From contig JAJFFG010000093.1 of NCBI GenBank assembly GCA_021776825.1, positions 62,001 to 126,000 of the forward strand: a DNA stretch of 64,000 bases. The letters run 5' to 3'. Below the pieces are notes generated by a model, which worked only from the letters and a program-made list of their open reading frames with translations, was not told where the DNA came from and searched no databases. Below, piece by piece: positions 32,394-40,915 of this stretch (positions are counted from its first letter, which is position 1; every line of letters begins with the position of its first letter). The position numbers and the translations under genes are program-made. The DNA is from Planctomycetota bacterium. GTDB taxonomy: Bacteria > Planctomycetota > JAJSAM01 > JAJVHW01.

Positions 32394-34504
32394 GCGGGAG
32401 TCCGCCGGGCGACCGCCGTCGCCAGCTGCGCGAATTCGTCGTCCTCATGCTCGCGTTGGAACCAGGCCAGCAGCTTGTCGACCGGGCCCCTCAACAGCGC
32501 GCCCGCGTCTTCCTTCGAGATGCCGTAGTCGCGATCGGGGGACATGACGCGGTGGCGCGCGATCGTCCGCAGCACGGCATCGGTGAGAGACGGAAGAGCG
32601 GCGAAGACGAGCGCTTCGCGAATGTAGCCTGGTAGGCCCGTGTCGACATCGACGTGCTCCGAGAGCAGAAGCGCGAACCAGCCCTTCCCAGCGCGGGTAG
32701 CTAAACGCAGGATCTCGCGCGCCGCCGTCCTCTCATCGGTGTCCTTCAGGCGCGCCGTAGCGGCTTGGATCCGGGCCCGTTGGGAGTACGTCGAAGGAAG
32801 CGTCGCTGCCGCCTCGCGCCAGTTGCCGGACCTCAGGAACTCCGCCTCGAACGTGCTCGCGGCATAGAACGCCTCCACGAAGTCGTTCCCGTTTGTGAAT
32901 GTGTCGAGAGCGGCGCGTCGCGCCGCGCCGACCGCCTGGGAAGCGCGAGCTTGCTTCTGGGCCTCGTTGTCGTCCTCGGGGTCGTCCTCCAAGTCGATCA
33001 GCGACGCATCGAGGTCCGTCACGATGGCGCACGGGCGCCGCACGCGAGTCTCGGAGAAGACGATGGCGACATTGGTGAAGAACGCCGTGCTCATCGAGAT
33101 CAGGCTGACGCCCAGTTCGTCGAGCGTGACCCCCAAGACCTCGCGCACCATGCGGGGAATGAGGATCAACTCAGCGTCGCCCTCGACGAGGATCACGCCC
33201 TTCGCGAAGAGCAGAGTGCTGCGGGTCGCATCGAGATACCGCTCAAGCCGTACGATCTCGTCTGGCGCTAGGCCCGTCGTCGGCTGGTAGACCTCGGACG
33301 TCCCTCCGCGACGGGCGAGGACGTTCATCGCTTGCGCGCGGCTCGCCGCAGAGAGATGCGTCGAGTGGGTGGACACGATGACCTGGGTGCTCTGCGCGGG
33401 ACTGCGCTCGAAGAGAGCCTTCTGAATGTGCGTGTGGAGATGCGCCTCTGGTTCCTCGAGCAGCAGGATGTGGGCGACACGGTTTGAAGCGAGCTTCAGC
33501 TCGAATTCGAGCAGTCGAAGACAGATGAAAAGGAGATTGGCAGAGCCAAGCCCTTGGTGTCGCAGTTCGCCGTGAAAGTCGTCGCCAGGGGCGTCGGCTA
33601 GCTGCACGTTGAGGCTGGTGAGGAGCTGTTCGAGATCGGCAGGGATCGCCGATCGGACTTGCACGCTTGGCGCGTACGTCCCGCCGACGGTGTTCGAGAG
33701 CGAAGTCTGGATGCCGTCCTCGATTCTCCCAATCTCCTCAAGTGCTGAGATGTCGGCGTTCAACTCAGTCACCGCGCGAACCAGCTTCTGAGCGTCGCCG
33801 ATGCTCACGGTCTTCTCCGCTCCCCTTAGTAGCCCGAGGAGAGGGTTGTTGCGCTGCCCGCGGAGATCGGCGACTGCGTCGCGAAGTGCCTTGATGAAAG
33901 TACAGCTGAGCTCTCGGTGCACTCCTTGCACGGGCGAGCCGAGCAGGAGAGCGTCTTCCTCATCCGGATCCGGGAACTGCGACTTCCTCGGATCGCCGGC
34001 GACCGCCTCGAACTCGGCGTCGTCCTCGAAACGTACGGTCCCTCTGCCGGTCACCGTGGGTTCGTAGTCGTCGATGGTCATCGCCTTAAGGCGCGCCTCG
34101 AGCTCGTCGGCCCGCTCATCGTCCCTGCCGATCTCGAACAGCGCGCCACGGACGTCGCGCTTCGGACGGAAGAGCAACGTCACGCGCCCTGTGTCCGAGC
34201 CGTCGAAGCGGCCGGCCTCGTGCTTCAGGATCTGGCAACCCTCGCTGGGGTCGAGTTCCGCGAAGTCGATGGCCACCACGATCCAGTGGCCGGCCCAACG
34301 CCCAATCGCTCGGTTGAAGTCCGATTCTCGAAGCTGCAGCGCTCGTCGAGAGAGGCCGTCGTCGAGGAGCAGTCGGAGCGCGTACAGCGCATTGGTCTTG
34401 CCCGAGCCGTTCTCGCCGACGAGCGTGTTGACCCCGCGATCGAAGCGGAACTCGGCATTCGTGAAGTTGCGGAAGTTTCGGACGGCGAGCCGCGAGATGT
34501 GCAT
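32390..34504 (-). CDS. gajA-like: OLD-family ATPase with TOPRIM nuclease, Gabija GajA-like
   Basis: ATG 34504 follows GGAGGGAGG. The 704-residue protein starts HISRLAVRNFRNF with Walker A GENGSGKTN (~30-38). The ABC signature region and LLLEEPEAHLHTH (~350) complete the ATPase. A TOPRIM domain follows, with GVILVEGDAELILIP (~435) and IVTDLDASLIDLEDD (~493) supplying the metal-binding Glu and Asp residues. Class-2 OLD nucleases next to UvrD are the definition of Gabija. GajA is normally ~580 residues; this form is longer at its C-terminus. Expected role: sequence-specific DNA nicking when nucleotides are depleted during infection. Confidence 0.82.
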   Translation of the reverse strand: MHISRLAVRNFRNFTNAEFRFDRGVNTLVGENGSGKTNALYALRLLLDDGLSRRALQLRESDFNRAIGRWAGHWIVVAIDFAELDPSEGCQILKHEAGRFDGSDTGRVTLLFRPKRDVRGALFEIGRDDERADELEARLKAMTIDDYEPTVTGRGTVRFEDDAEFEAVAGDPRKSQFPDPDEEDALLLGSPVQGVHRELSCTFIKALRDAVADLRGQRNNPLLGLLRGAEKTVSIGDAQKLVRAVTELNADISALEEIGRIEDGIQTSLSNTVGGTYAPSVQVRSAIPADLEQLLTSLNVQLADAPGDDFHGELRHQGLGSANLLFICLRLLEFELKLASNRVAHILLLEEPEAHLHTHIQKALFERSPAQSTQVIVSTHSTHLSAASRAQAMNVLARRGGTSEVYQPTTGLAPDEIVRLERYLDATRSTLLFAKGVILVEGDAELILIPRMVREVLGVTLDELGVSLISMSTAFFTNVAIVFSETRVRRPCAIVTDLDASLIDLEDDPEDDNEAQKQARASQAVGAARRAALDTFTNGNDFVEAFYAASTFEAEFLRSGNWREAAATLPSTYSQRARIQAATARLKDTDERTAAREILRLATRAGKGWFALLLSEHVDVDTGLPGYIREALVFAALPSLTDAVLRTIARHRVMSPDRDYGISKEDAGALLRGPVDKLLAWFQREHEDDEFAQLATAVARRTPA

Positions 34505-34664
34505 GACGACCTCCCTCCACGAGTTGGCCAATCCAAACTACGCGAGGCGCGCGCCGCGATGAGCGTGCGAATTGGGGGCGTACGCACGAGAGATGCTGAC
34601 CGTTCGCCGGTTGTGCGTGCCAAGGGCGTCCCCGAGCCCACCCGAGGCCAGAGACTGAGATCAC

Positions 34665-34996
34665 GTGCCCGGGTCCGACTCGACTCGAAGAAGCGACGGT
34701 CCCGGTCAGAGCACGAGCGGCGCGTGCGAACGGGCTATCCGCGCGGAGCGCGCGTTGCTCTACTCCGTCGCGCTGTCGACTGGGGTGCGTCGCGAGGATC
34801 TCATGTCGCTCCGCGTGCGAGACCTCGTCGTGTTCGATCCGACCAACGCGTGGGTGTGAGCACACGCGTCCACCACGAAGAATCGACGCGAGGCGCCCAT
34901 CGAACACGGGCGCACGCGCAGGTCAGCGAAGCACAAGATGTTGCCCGACCACCTCGCCGACACGCGTCCAGGTCTCTGGAAGGGACTCGGGGCGTG
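34665..34996 (+). pseudogene. Tyrosine integrase fragment, decayed
   Basis: The stretch ALLYSVALSTGVRREDLMSLRVRDL has the pattern of the tyrosine-recombinase catalytic domain around the first catalytic Arg (TGxRxxEL...L...D). An in-frame TGA at 34857 interrupts it. The frame continues 'AHASTTKNRREAPIEH', comparable to the beta-hairpin TKtxrxRxvPl region, up to a stop near 34996. The second half (HxxR, Tyr) is not visible. It may be the remains of the integrase that used the tRNA-Arg site 1.3 kb away. Confidence 0.45.
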
Positions 34997-35160
34997 ACTG
35001 TTGCGGACCGTCGCTCCGCCAACGGCCGAGCAGACGCAGTCTGACGGCCTCGGATGCTCGCCACACGCCGTGTACGATGGCACTGGTCTCATCCCATCCC
35101 TCGCGGACCTGCTGAGGCGATGGGCACGACGGCGCGCGCGCCGACGGCGCAAGAGCACTC

Positions 35161-36057
35161 ATGACACCGCGACACTCGACAACCAAACCGCCGAACTGTT
35201 GCATCATGATCCAGGGGATCGGACTCAACTCCTCCGGAGAACATCGTGGCCGGGAGATCGAAGAACTCGTGGCGTCCTTGGTGGGCGAGGAGAACATCTT
35301 CCACGCACACTTCTGGCAAGCGTTGGGGAACATCGGACTACGACTGCCGCTTCGGGAGATCCCATACAAGTTGACGCGCGCTCTTCAACAATGGTGCGCG
35401 TTGCCATCGACTGCAGCGATGAAGCCGTCGTTCCATTACTTGGGCGCCGATGAACGCGGGCAGTACCAGTACCCCAGGCTCTCGGCCGACAACGCCCTTC
35501 AACTTCACATGGAGGGGCACTTCCAGACCCCTACCGCGTTTCCGCAATCGTCAGTCACGCTCGACGAGACGCGCATACTTCGGCCCGAAGAGATACTCCG
35601 AACTAGAATAGAAGTCCTGCCACTTGACCTCCGCATCGCTCGCTACTTCGTCGAGCGGCCAGACGCCATGTACCGCGACCTTACGCCGCGTCAATTCGAA
35701 GAACTCGTCGCCGCGTTGTTGGAGCCCCAAGGATTCAAGGTCCGCCTAACCCCCCCAGGCCGAGATGGGGGAGTGGACATCTTCGCAGAGCGTCAATCCC
35801 CGCTAGACGCGCCGGAGCTCGTCATCGTCCAATGCAAACGGAATCGTCCGGATCGGAGAGTAGGCGAGCCCGTCGTGAAACAACTGCTCACCGATGTCGA
35901 TATCCGAGATGCTACGCGTGGCTTGATTGCCACGACATCTACATTCTCGAAACATGCAGCTAGCCTGATCAAGCGCTTCAAGTACCGCCTGGACGGCGCG
36001 GATCAGGGCCGGCTACAAGACTGGATGCTGCTGTTTCTGAACAAGGACGACGGGTAG
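35161..36057 (+). CDS. Mrr-type (type IV) restriction endonuclease
   Basis: The 298-residue protein has an Mrr_cat domain in its C-terminal half: LTPRQFEELVAALLEPQGFKVRLTPPGRDGGVDIFAE (~178-215) provides the catalytic Asp in GGVDIFA, and LVIVQCKRN (~221-229) provides the QxK. The last part (VVKQLLTDVDIRDATRGLIATTSTFSKHA) is the typical closing 'G.. .TTs.ft..A' helix region. The N-terminal ~165 residues are not a known domain to me and probably recognise modified DNA or a trigger. Codons are visibly less GC-rich than in the backbone, fitting transfer. ATG 35206 is an alternative start. Confidence 0.85.
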   Translation: MTPRHSTTKPPNCCIMIQGIGLNSSGEHRGREIEELVASLVGEENIFHAHFWQALGNIGLRLPLREIPYKLTRALQQWCALPSTAAMKPSFHYLGADERGQYQYPRLSADNALQLHMEGHFQTPTAFPQSSVTLDETRILRPEEILRTRIEVLPLDLRIARYFVERPDAMYRDLTPRQFEELVAALLEPQGFKVRLTPPGRDGGVDIFAERQSPLDAPELVIVQCKRNRPDRRVGEPVVKQLLTDVDIRDATRGLIATTSTFSKHAASLIKRFKYRLDGADQGRLQDWMLLFLNKDDG

Positions 36058-36300
36058 GCCACCTGCACAATCTCGCATCAAAGGGGGACACGGTCGACTA
36101 GCTCGTTGTGGGCACCCGTAGTATCGCTAGCAGCGTCTACACGGTCGTGTCTCGGGAGGACGAGCGGCGCGCGGTCGCGGGACTTCCCGACGTTCTGGAG
36201 ACCGTCGCTGCGCCTGGTGTATTGGGGCCGGACTTGCGGTCGACCTTGCACACGGAAGGAGACACCGCGGGACGAGCTGAGACGTTTCCAGAATCGGAGC

Positions 36301-36344
36301 TGGCATCCCCGGCAGGACTCGAACCTGCGACCTACGGTTTAGGA
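36301..36344 (-). tRNA. 3' fragment of tRNA-Arg(CCU): integration-site remnant
   Basis: Read on the minus strand, this has an anticodon loop TTCCTAA (anticodon CCT), the 3' anticodon-stem strand ACCGT, variable loop AGGTC, a perfect T-arm (GCAGG-TTCGAGT-CCTGC), acceptor strand CGGGGAT, discriminator G and an encoded CCA. The 5' half is absent: the bases upstream do not pair or form a D-arm. Such 3' tRNA ends are the usual attachment core left by tyrosine-integrase elements. This is not a functional tRNA. Confidence 0.85.
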
Positions 36345-37705
36345 ATCCGGTGAACGTCGTGAAGGGGGTGTACGTCCTGGCGCGTCGCAATGCCGTAGCG
36401 TGCCCAGAGGCGCGCGAGCTTGGGCGCCTCGCTCGCCGGGATCACGTAGCCGGAGCGTCGGCGCTCGGCCCGGAGTCCAAGGCCGCTTCGGAGCCTCTGT
36501 CCGACCCAGCGGGGCGTTACACCGTCGCGGAACTCGGCGCCGTACGTCGACTGTAGTCGCTCGGCGATCGCGCCGACCGACGGCGATGCTGTGCCGGCCG
36601 CGACGAGGTCTCGGATGGCTCGCAGTAACTGCGCCTCTGGGCGCAACCCTCGCTCCTCGATGAGCTGATCGTGGTAGCTGCGTGCGAGGTCCTCGACTTC
36701 GCGCCGGGCTTCGGGCTCGTCGATGATCGCCAGAAGCGGCGAGAACATCTGCGAGAGACGGGGGTCGAGCTCGCGCTCGACTCGCACGTCCACGGCCGCG
36801 ACGCGCGCCCTCTCGCGGAAGCGGAAGAGAAGGAGCTGGTTGCGAAGAGCTCGTGCCCGATCGTCGTGGTCGCGCGGGAGGCTGATCGGGATGTCCTCTC
36901 GCAGGTCACGCTCCCCGGTTCGCTCGGAGATGAAGCGGCTCTCGAGAGCCGGGTCGGAGAACGGTTGCCTCGTGGCGACGATCTTCGGCCCGAACACGTG
37001 GTAGGCGCGCGGGCTGTACTCGCTCGTGCGGGCGTCCTGCTCGGTGCGTAGGACCGGGAAGCCGCGCATGATGCCGTTGTTCAGGATCTTCACGAGCTGG
37101 CTCTTCTCGTCTGATCGACGGAAGTCCGCCTCGTCCAGCACCAGCGTGCCACGCATGGTGTCGAGCATGCGGAACACAGGGCTCGTCGTAGAAGCTCCTG
37201 ACGCGAAGATCGGCCGGTAGCAGAGCGAGCCCACGACTCGCAGGAAGCGGGTCTTGCCCGTGCCAGGATCTCCAATCACGCGCAGATAGGGGACTTCTTG
37301 GAAGCAGTCGTACAGCCACGAGAGCAGGACGTAGTACGTCGCCAGGCGCTCGAAGAGCGGCGACAGGTCTACGAACTCATGGATGTGCGACTGGATCCTC
37401 CGAAGGAGATCTCGCTTGCTGCCGTACTCCTCCGCGCCCGAGGGGAAGAGGACCACGTTGTGGGCGATCAGGCTGTTGACGGGGGAGAACGGACGCAGAC
37501 GTCCGAGTCGCTCGGAGCGGAACTCGCTCTGCGTCTCGATGTTGTCCGAGTCTCCGACTGCGAACGCGGTCTCGCCGACGTCGGCGTCGTGCGTCATCTC
37601 GACGAGAGTGCCGTCTGCCTCCACGTGGGAGGCGGCCGCGCGGCCGCGCTTCTCGCCCGGCGCTGCGGATGTGGGTGTTTGCTTCATGCACTGAGGATGT
37701 CCCAT
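36332..37705 (-). CDS. AAA-type ATPase of a mobile element, C-terminus fused into the tRNA site
   Basis: The 457-residue protein has Walker A GDPGTGKT (145-152), Walker B LVLDEADF (188-195) and a likely arginine finger downstream ('FISERTGERD'). The layout resembles ATPases encoded beside primases or recombinases on integrative elements. I do not see a primase domain, so a replicative or accessory helicase role is inferred. The last residues HRIPKP and the stop are encoded by the tRNA-Arg fragment. GGAG lies 6 bases before ATG 37705. The C-terminal 'DVHPLHDVHRI' repeats V/H/D units. Confidence 0.75.
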   Translation of the reverse strand: MGHPQCMKQTPTSAAPGEKRGRAAASHVEADGTLVEMTHDADVGETAFAVGDSDNIETQSEFRSERLGRLRPFSPVNSLIAHNVVLFPSGAEEYGSKRDLLRRIQSHIHEFVDLSPLFERLATYYVLLSWLYDCFQEVPYLRVIGDPGTGKTRFLRVVGSLCYRPIFASGASTTSPVFRMLDTMRGTLVLDEADFRRSDEKSQLVKILNNGIMRGFPVLRTEQDARTSEYSPRAYHVFGPKIVATRQPFSDPALESRFISERTGERDLREDIPISLPRDHDDRARALRNQLLLFRFRERARVAAVDVRVERELDPRLSQMFSPLLAIIDEPEARREVEDLARSYHDQLIEERGLRPEAQLLRAIRDLVAAGTASPSVGAIAERLQSTYGAEFRDGVTPRWVGQRLRSGLGLRAERRRSGYVIPASEAPKLARLWARYGIATRQDVHPLHDVHRIPKP

Positions 37706-37798
37706 CAGGCGCTCCGCGCGACAGCCGGTCGAGCGTGCCGCCGGCGGCGCGAAGCGACGGCTCGCTGCGCTGCGCGCGATGAGCCAGACTCAGAGGAC

Positions 37799-37990
37799 AT
37801 GGACCTCACAGAGAAGGAGATCAACGCGTTTCGCACGCTCCACCGGGACATCTACGGATCAGCACCTGACGAGCAGACCGCTCGCGAACAACTGAGGAGA
37901 CTCGTGTCTCTCTACTTGTTCCTCCAGCGCCACGGCCCGGGCGCCTGCAGCGAAGTGGACCGTGTTGCCGAGCCTCGAGATTCCTGCTAG
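37799..37990 (+). CDS. Small conserved-looking mobile-element protein
   Basis: The 63-residue product begins MDLTEKEINAFRTLHRDIYGSAPDEQTAREQLRRLVSLYLFLQ. The pattern 'LTEEEIxxFxxLYxxxxG...A...A..LLxLY' resembles short helical proteins I associate with integrative elements and recombinase neighbourhoods. AGAGGAC lies directly upstream. It sits between the AAA ATPase (divergent) and a serine recombinase (same strand). The function is unknown; DNA or protein binding is a guess. Confidence 0.5.
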   Translation: MDLTEKEINAFRTLHRDIYGSAPDEQTAREQLRRLVSLYLFLQRHGPGACSEVDRVAEPRDSC

Positions 37991-38037
37991 ATTCAAGGCA
38001 CCTGTCGTGGCCGTAACCTACGACATACAAAAACGTT

Positions 38038-38619
38038 ATGACAGATCACCGCGACGCACAATCTGGTCGCGCTCTCCGCTACTTCGCCTACGTCCGAAAG
38101 TCGAGCGAGGGCAAGGAGCGACAAGCCCTCTCGATCCCCGCGCAGATCGAGAAGCTCGAAGATGCCTTCGGTCATCTCGATCTTGAGGTGCTTGAGGAGG
38201 AGCGCAGCGCGTTCAAGCCCGACAACCGTCCGGTGTTCGCCTCCATGCTCAAGCGCATTCGGCGTGGCGACCGAACCGGGGTCGTTGCCTGGAGCCCGGA
38301 CCGGCTCTCGCGCAACGAGCGTGACGCGGGCGAGCTGAGCTACATGGCGCGGATGGGGATCATCGCCGACCTCCGCTTCGCGACCAGCCACTTCGAGAAC
38401 ACACCGGAGGGCATCTGGATGCTCCAGTTGGCCCTGTCACAGTCACAGTACGAGTCCGCCAAGAAGGGACGTGATGTCAAGCGGGGCCTAGAGAGCGTCG
38501 CCAAGAGTGGGACCCCGCCGACCCGCGCGCCGCTCGGCTACGTGTCTCCACGCAGAGGCAGGGCGTCGGTACGCGTTCAGGGGCTAGATCGCGCGGCTGG
38601 ATCAGCCAGGAGCGGGTGA
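38038..38619 (+). pseudogene. Large serine recombinase, N-terminal part only
   Basis: The resolvase domain is readable: RYFAYVRKSSEGKERQALSIPAQ (catalytic Ser ~22-23), DRTGVVAWSPDRLSRNERDAGELSYMARMG, and the start of the recombinase domain GTPPTRAPLGYV. Homology ends at about 38545, where the frame runs into unrelated 'SPRRGRASVRVQGLDRAAG' and stops. A large serine recombinase is 450-600 residues, so the DNA-binding zinc and coiled-coil parts are missing. The break is at the edge of inserted material carrying the 15-bp repeat at 38570. Confidence 0.8.
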
Positions 38620-39543
38620 GGCGGTGACCGGTAGGAGCGACGGTGGCGCTCGGCTCCCCCACCGCACTTATGGCAACGGTAATAGATACGTCCCTTCTGC
38701 CTGCTGCCGATGGCACTCCGAGCACAGAGACGACACGTGAACAACCGCCGGAACAGGTAGCGGTGCTTCTGCGTGCGCGGTGCCAGCTTGCCGTCGAGAA
38801 GGCACTGCACTCGGACGAAGACGTCCCGCGAAATCAGCGGCTCGTGCAGGCCACGGAACTCCTCGCCGGTGCGACGCCATCGCACGGTGCCGACGTAGAA
38901 GGCGTTGCGAAGGAGACGCGCGAGCTGACTCACGCTGATCAACCGGCCGACGTCACCACCGAGACCGCGACGATCGAGCTCAACCCCAAGTGATCTGAGG
39001 GAGTAGCTCCCCGTGGCATATAGACGGAACGCGAGGCGCACCGTCGACGCACGGATCGGATCTGGAATCTTCGGCTTGCCCGAACCCGTGTCGAGATAGC
39101 CGAAGGGAGCCATCCATGGACAGAGTCCTTGGCGGAGTCGTCCCTCGATCCCCTTGCGTACTTGCTCGCGGAGGTTGCGGACGTAGTCAGCTGCGATGAC
39201 CGCCTGGATGTCTGCGGTCAGCCGACCACCGCGACTCTCGAGGTTTAGGTCCTCGTGAACGAACTGCACGTCGATGCCGCTGTCGATCAGCTCGCCGAGC
39301 TCAGCCCAGTCCCGCAAGTTGCGAGCACCTCGGTCGATCTTGTGGATCACCACACCGCGGGCCTTGCCTGCGCGAAGCGCCTTCACCATGGCGTTGAACT
39401 GTGGTCGTCCCCGGCGTGAGGCGGTCTGCTGATCCTCGAACCAGGTCGTGATCGTGAGGCGCCGTCGGGATGCATACTTGGCGATCGCGTTCCGCTGCAC
39501 GCTGAGAGAAACGCCCTCGACGCCCGTACGCGTTCAGGGGGTC
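38570..39543. repeat. 15-bp direct repeats flanking a ~945-bp recombinase segment
   Basis: gtacgcgttcagggg occurs at 38570-38584 and again at 39529-39543 in the same orientation. Between the copies lies a second serine-recombinase fragment on the minus strand. Both recombinase reading frames break at or next to these repeats, so they may be recombination crossover sequences or target duplications. Confidence 0.65.
38577..39500 (-). pseudogene. Large serine recombinase lacking both ends
   Basis: From GTG 39500 the frame reads QRNAIAKYASRRRLTITTWFEDQQTASRRGRPQFNAM, the resolvase domain from just after its catalytic Ser segment, then VVIHKIDRGARNLRDWAELG. It continues through the recombinase domain (GLCPWMAPFGYLD, LARLLRNAFYVGTVRW) and zinc ribbon (CRLCARSAIGSRQKGRIYYRCHKC). 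Upstream of 39500 the matching frame gives only TRTGVEGVSLS after a stop, so the YxRVSxxxQ part is lost. Downstream, the chain leaves homology right after the zinc ribbon. It is inactive as it stands. Confidence 0.8.
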
Positions 39544-39610
39544 GGCGGCCCGTGCGGCGTGACGTTCTGACAGGATCCAGATCTGCGGGCCTCGGGACGA
39601 TGAAGACTGT

Positions 39611-40436
39611 GTGGGACAAGCATCGTGCAACGACCCGACACACGCCGATCTGCTTGCGGTCGTCGAGCACCTGGTCGCGGAGAATCGACGGCAGGCTGAG
39701 CAGATCGAGACTCAGGCTGCGCAGATCCGCACCCTGACCGAGACCGTCGAAGCGCAGGCGCGGACGATCGAGTCGCAGGCCAAGCGGATCGCGGCTCTCG
39801 AGGAGCGGCTCGGACGTAACTCGCGCAACTCCTCGCGACCCCCATCGAGGCGCGCGAGCGCTTCTTGGGCGAGGTGCTCCTGGCCGTGCTGGTCACCGAC
39901 CGCTACGTCGCCTACGCCGCGCAGCCCGCACTGCGCCACCAGTTCTGCCTGGCGCATCTGGACCGAGACGGCAAAGCGCTCATCGCGCGCGGCAACGCCG
40001 CCAAGGCGTTCGGGGAGCGGTTCCGAGCTCTGATCGCCGTCGCCTTCAAGGAGTACCGGGAGTTCCAGGAGGACCATCACGACCGCGCGCTCATGCGCCA
40101 GCGCCTTCGCCCCACCTGGGCGGCGATGGTCGCGCTCTTGGTCGAGGGCGCCGAGGGCGCGCACGACCGCGTCGCCCACTTCTGCGCCCACCTGATCCAG
40201 AAGGCCGAGTCCATGTGGACCTTCACCGAGGTCCCCGGCTGTCCGCCTGACAACAATCTCGCCGAGCGCAGCCTGCGCAAACCCGTGCAGTGGCGCAAGG
40301 GCTCGCTCGGATCGCAGAGCGAGGCGGGATGCCGGTTCGTGGAGCGCATCCTCACCACCGTCGAGACGCTTCGAGCGCAAGGTCGCGATGTGCTCGAGTT
40401 CCTGGTGGAGACGACGCGCGCCACCACGCAGAACGG
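39611..40436 (+). mobile_element. IS66-family transposase with internal deletion
   Basis: Residues encoded at 39611-39848 are the IS66 leucine-zipper/zinc N-terminus ('QIETQAAQIRTLTETVEAQARTI' coiled coil, then ERLGRNSRNSSRPPS). The frame then shifts, and from ~39854 the C-terminal catalytic end follows: ERFLGEVLLAVLVTDRYVAYA, CLAHLDRDGKAL, PDNNLAERSLRKPVQWRKGS, SEAGCRFVERILTTVETLRAQGRDVLEFL. About 200 residues of the middle are missing, so it is a dead deletion derivative. Confidence 0.8.
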
Positions 40437-40906
40437 TGCGGGAGGACGACCTCGAACGTGCCGTCGTCGACCGTCTCCGACCGGTCGTCCTGACGGAGCC
40501 TGATCTTCGTTACGTCGCCCAGCGCGTCGCGTTTCTTGGCTCGGAGTCCCGACGGGTCGAGGAGATGGAACAGCGGGCGCTTGCCCTGCAGAAGAGCCGA
40601 CTCGAGGCCCGGCTGACGAAGCTTCTGTACGCGTACCTCGATGACGTCGTGGCTCGACCGGATTTCGAATCTCAGACGGCGCGACTGAAGGACCAGTGCG
40701 CGCGGATCGAGCAGCAGTTGGAGCGCTACGAGTCAGCCCCTGGCATGATCCCAGAGATCGAGTGCCTTCTTCGTGATCCACGTCAGCTCTACGACCGTGC
40801 CACAGAGAACGAGCGTCGTCAGCTGATCGAGCTCGCGACCGAAGGCCGTTTCGTCGCGAGGCGGGCCGTCTTCGTCGAGCCTCGAAGAGTGCTCGCTGGT
40901 TGCTAG
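40436..40906 (+). pseudogene. Serine recombinase C-terminal coiled-coil domain, orphan fragment
   Basis: The reading VREDDLERAVVDRLRPVVL then a long charged helix (VEEMEQRALALQKSRLEARLTKLL) and ENERRQLIELATEGRF corresponds to the end of large serine recombinases, immediately after the zinc ribbon. It starts at the IS66 edge (~40436) and has a normal stop. It may be the lost tail of either fragment at 38038 or 38577, split off by insertion and rearrangement. Confidence 0.7.
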
Positions 40907-40915
40907 GAGTTCGAG

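Noticed and set aside
36301..36344. Functional tRNA gene
   Set aside because: The D-arm and 5' acceptor strand are missing, and the anticodon stem has two mismatches (first and last pair).
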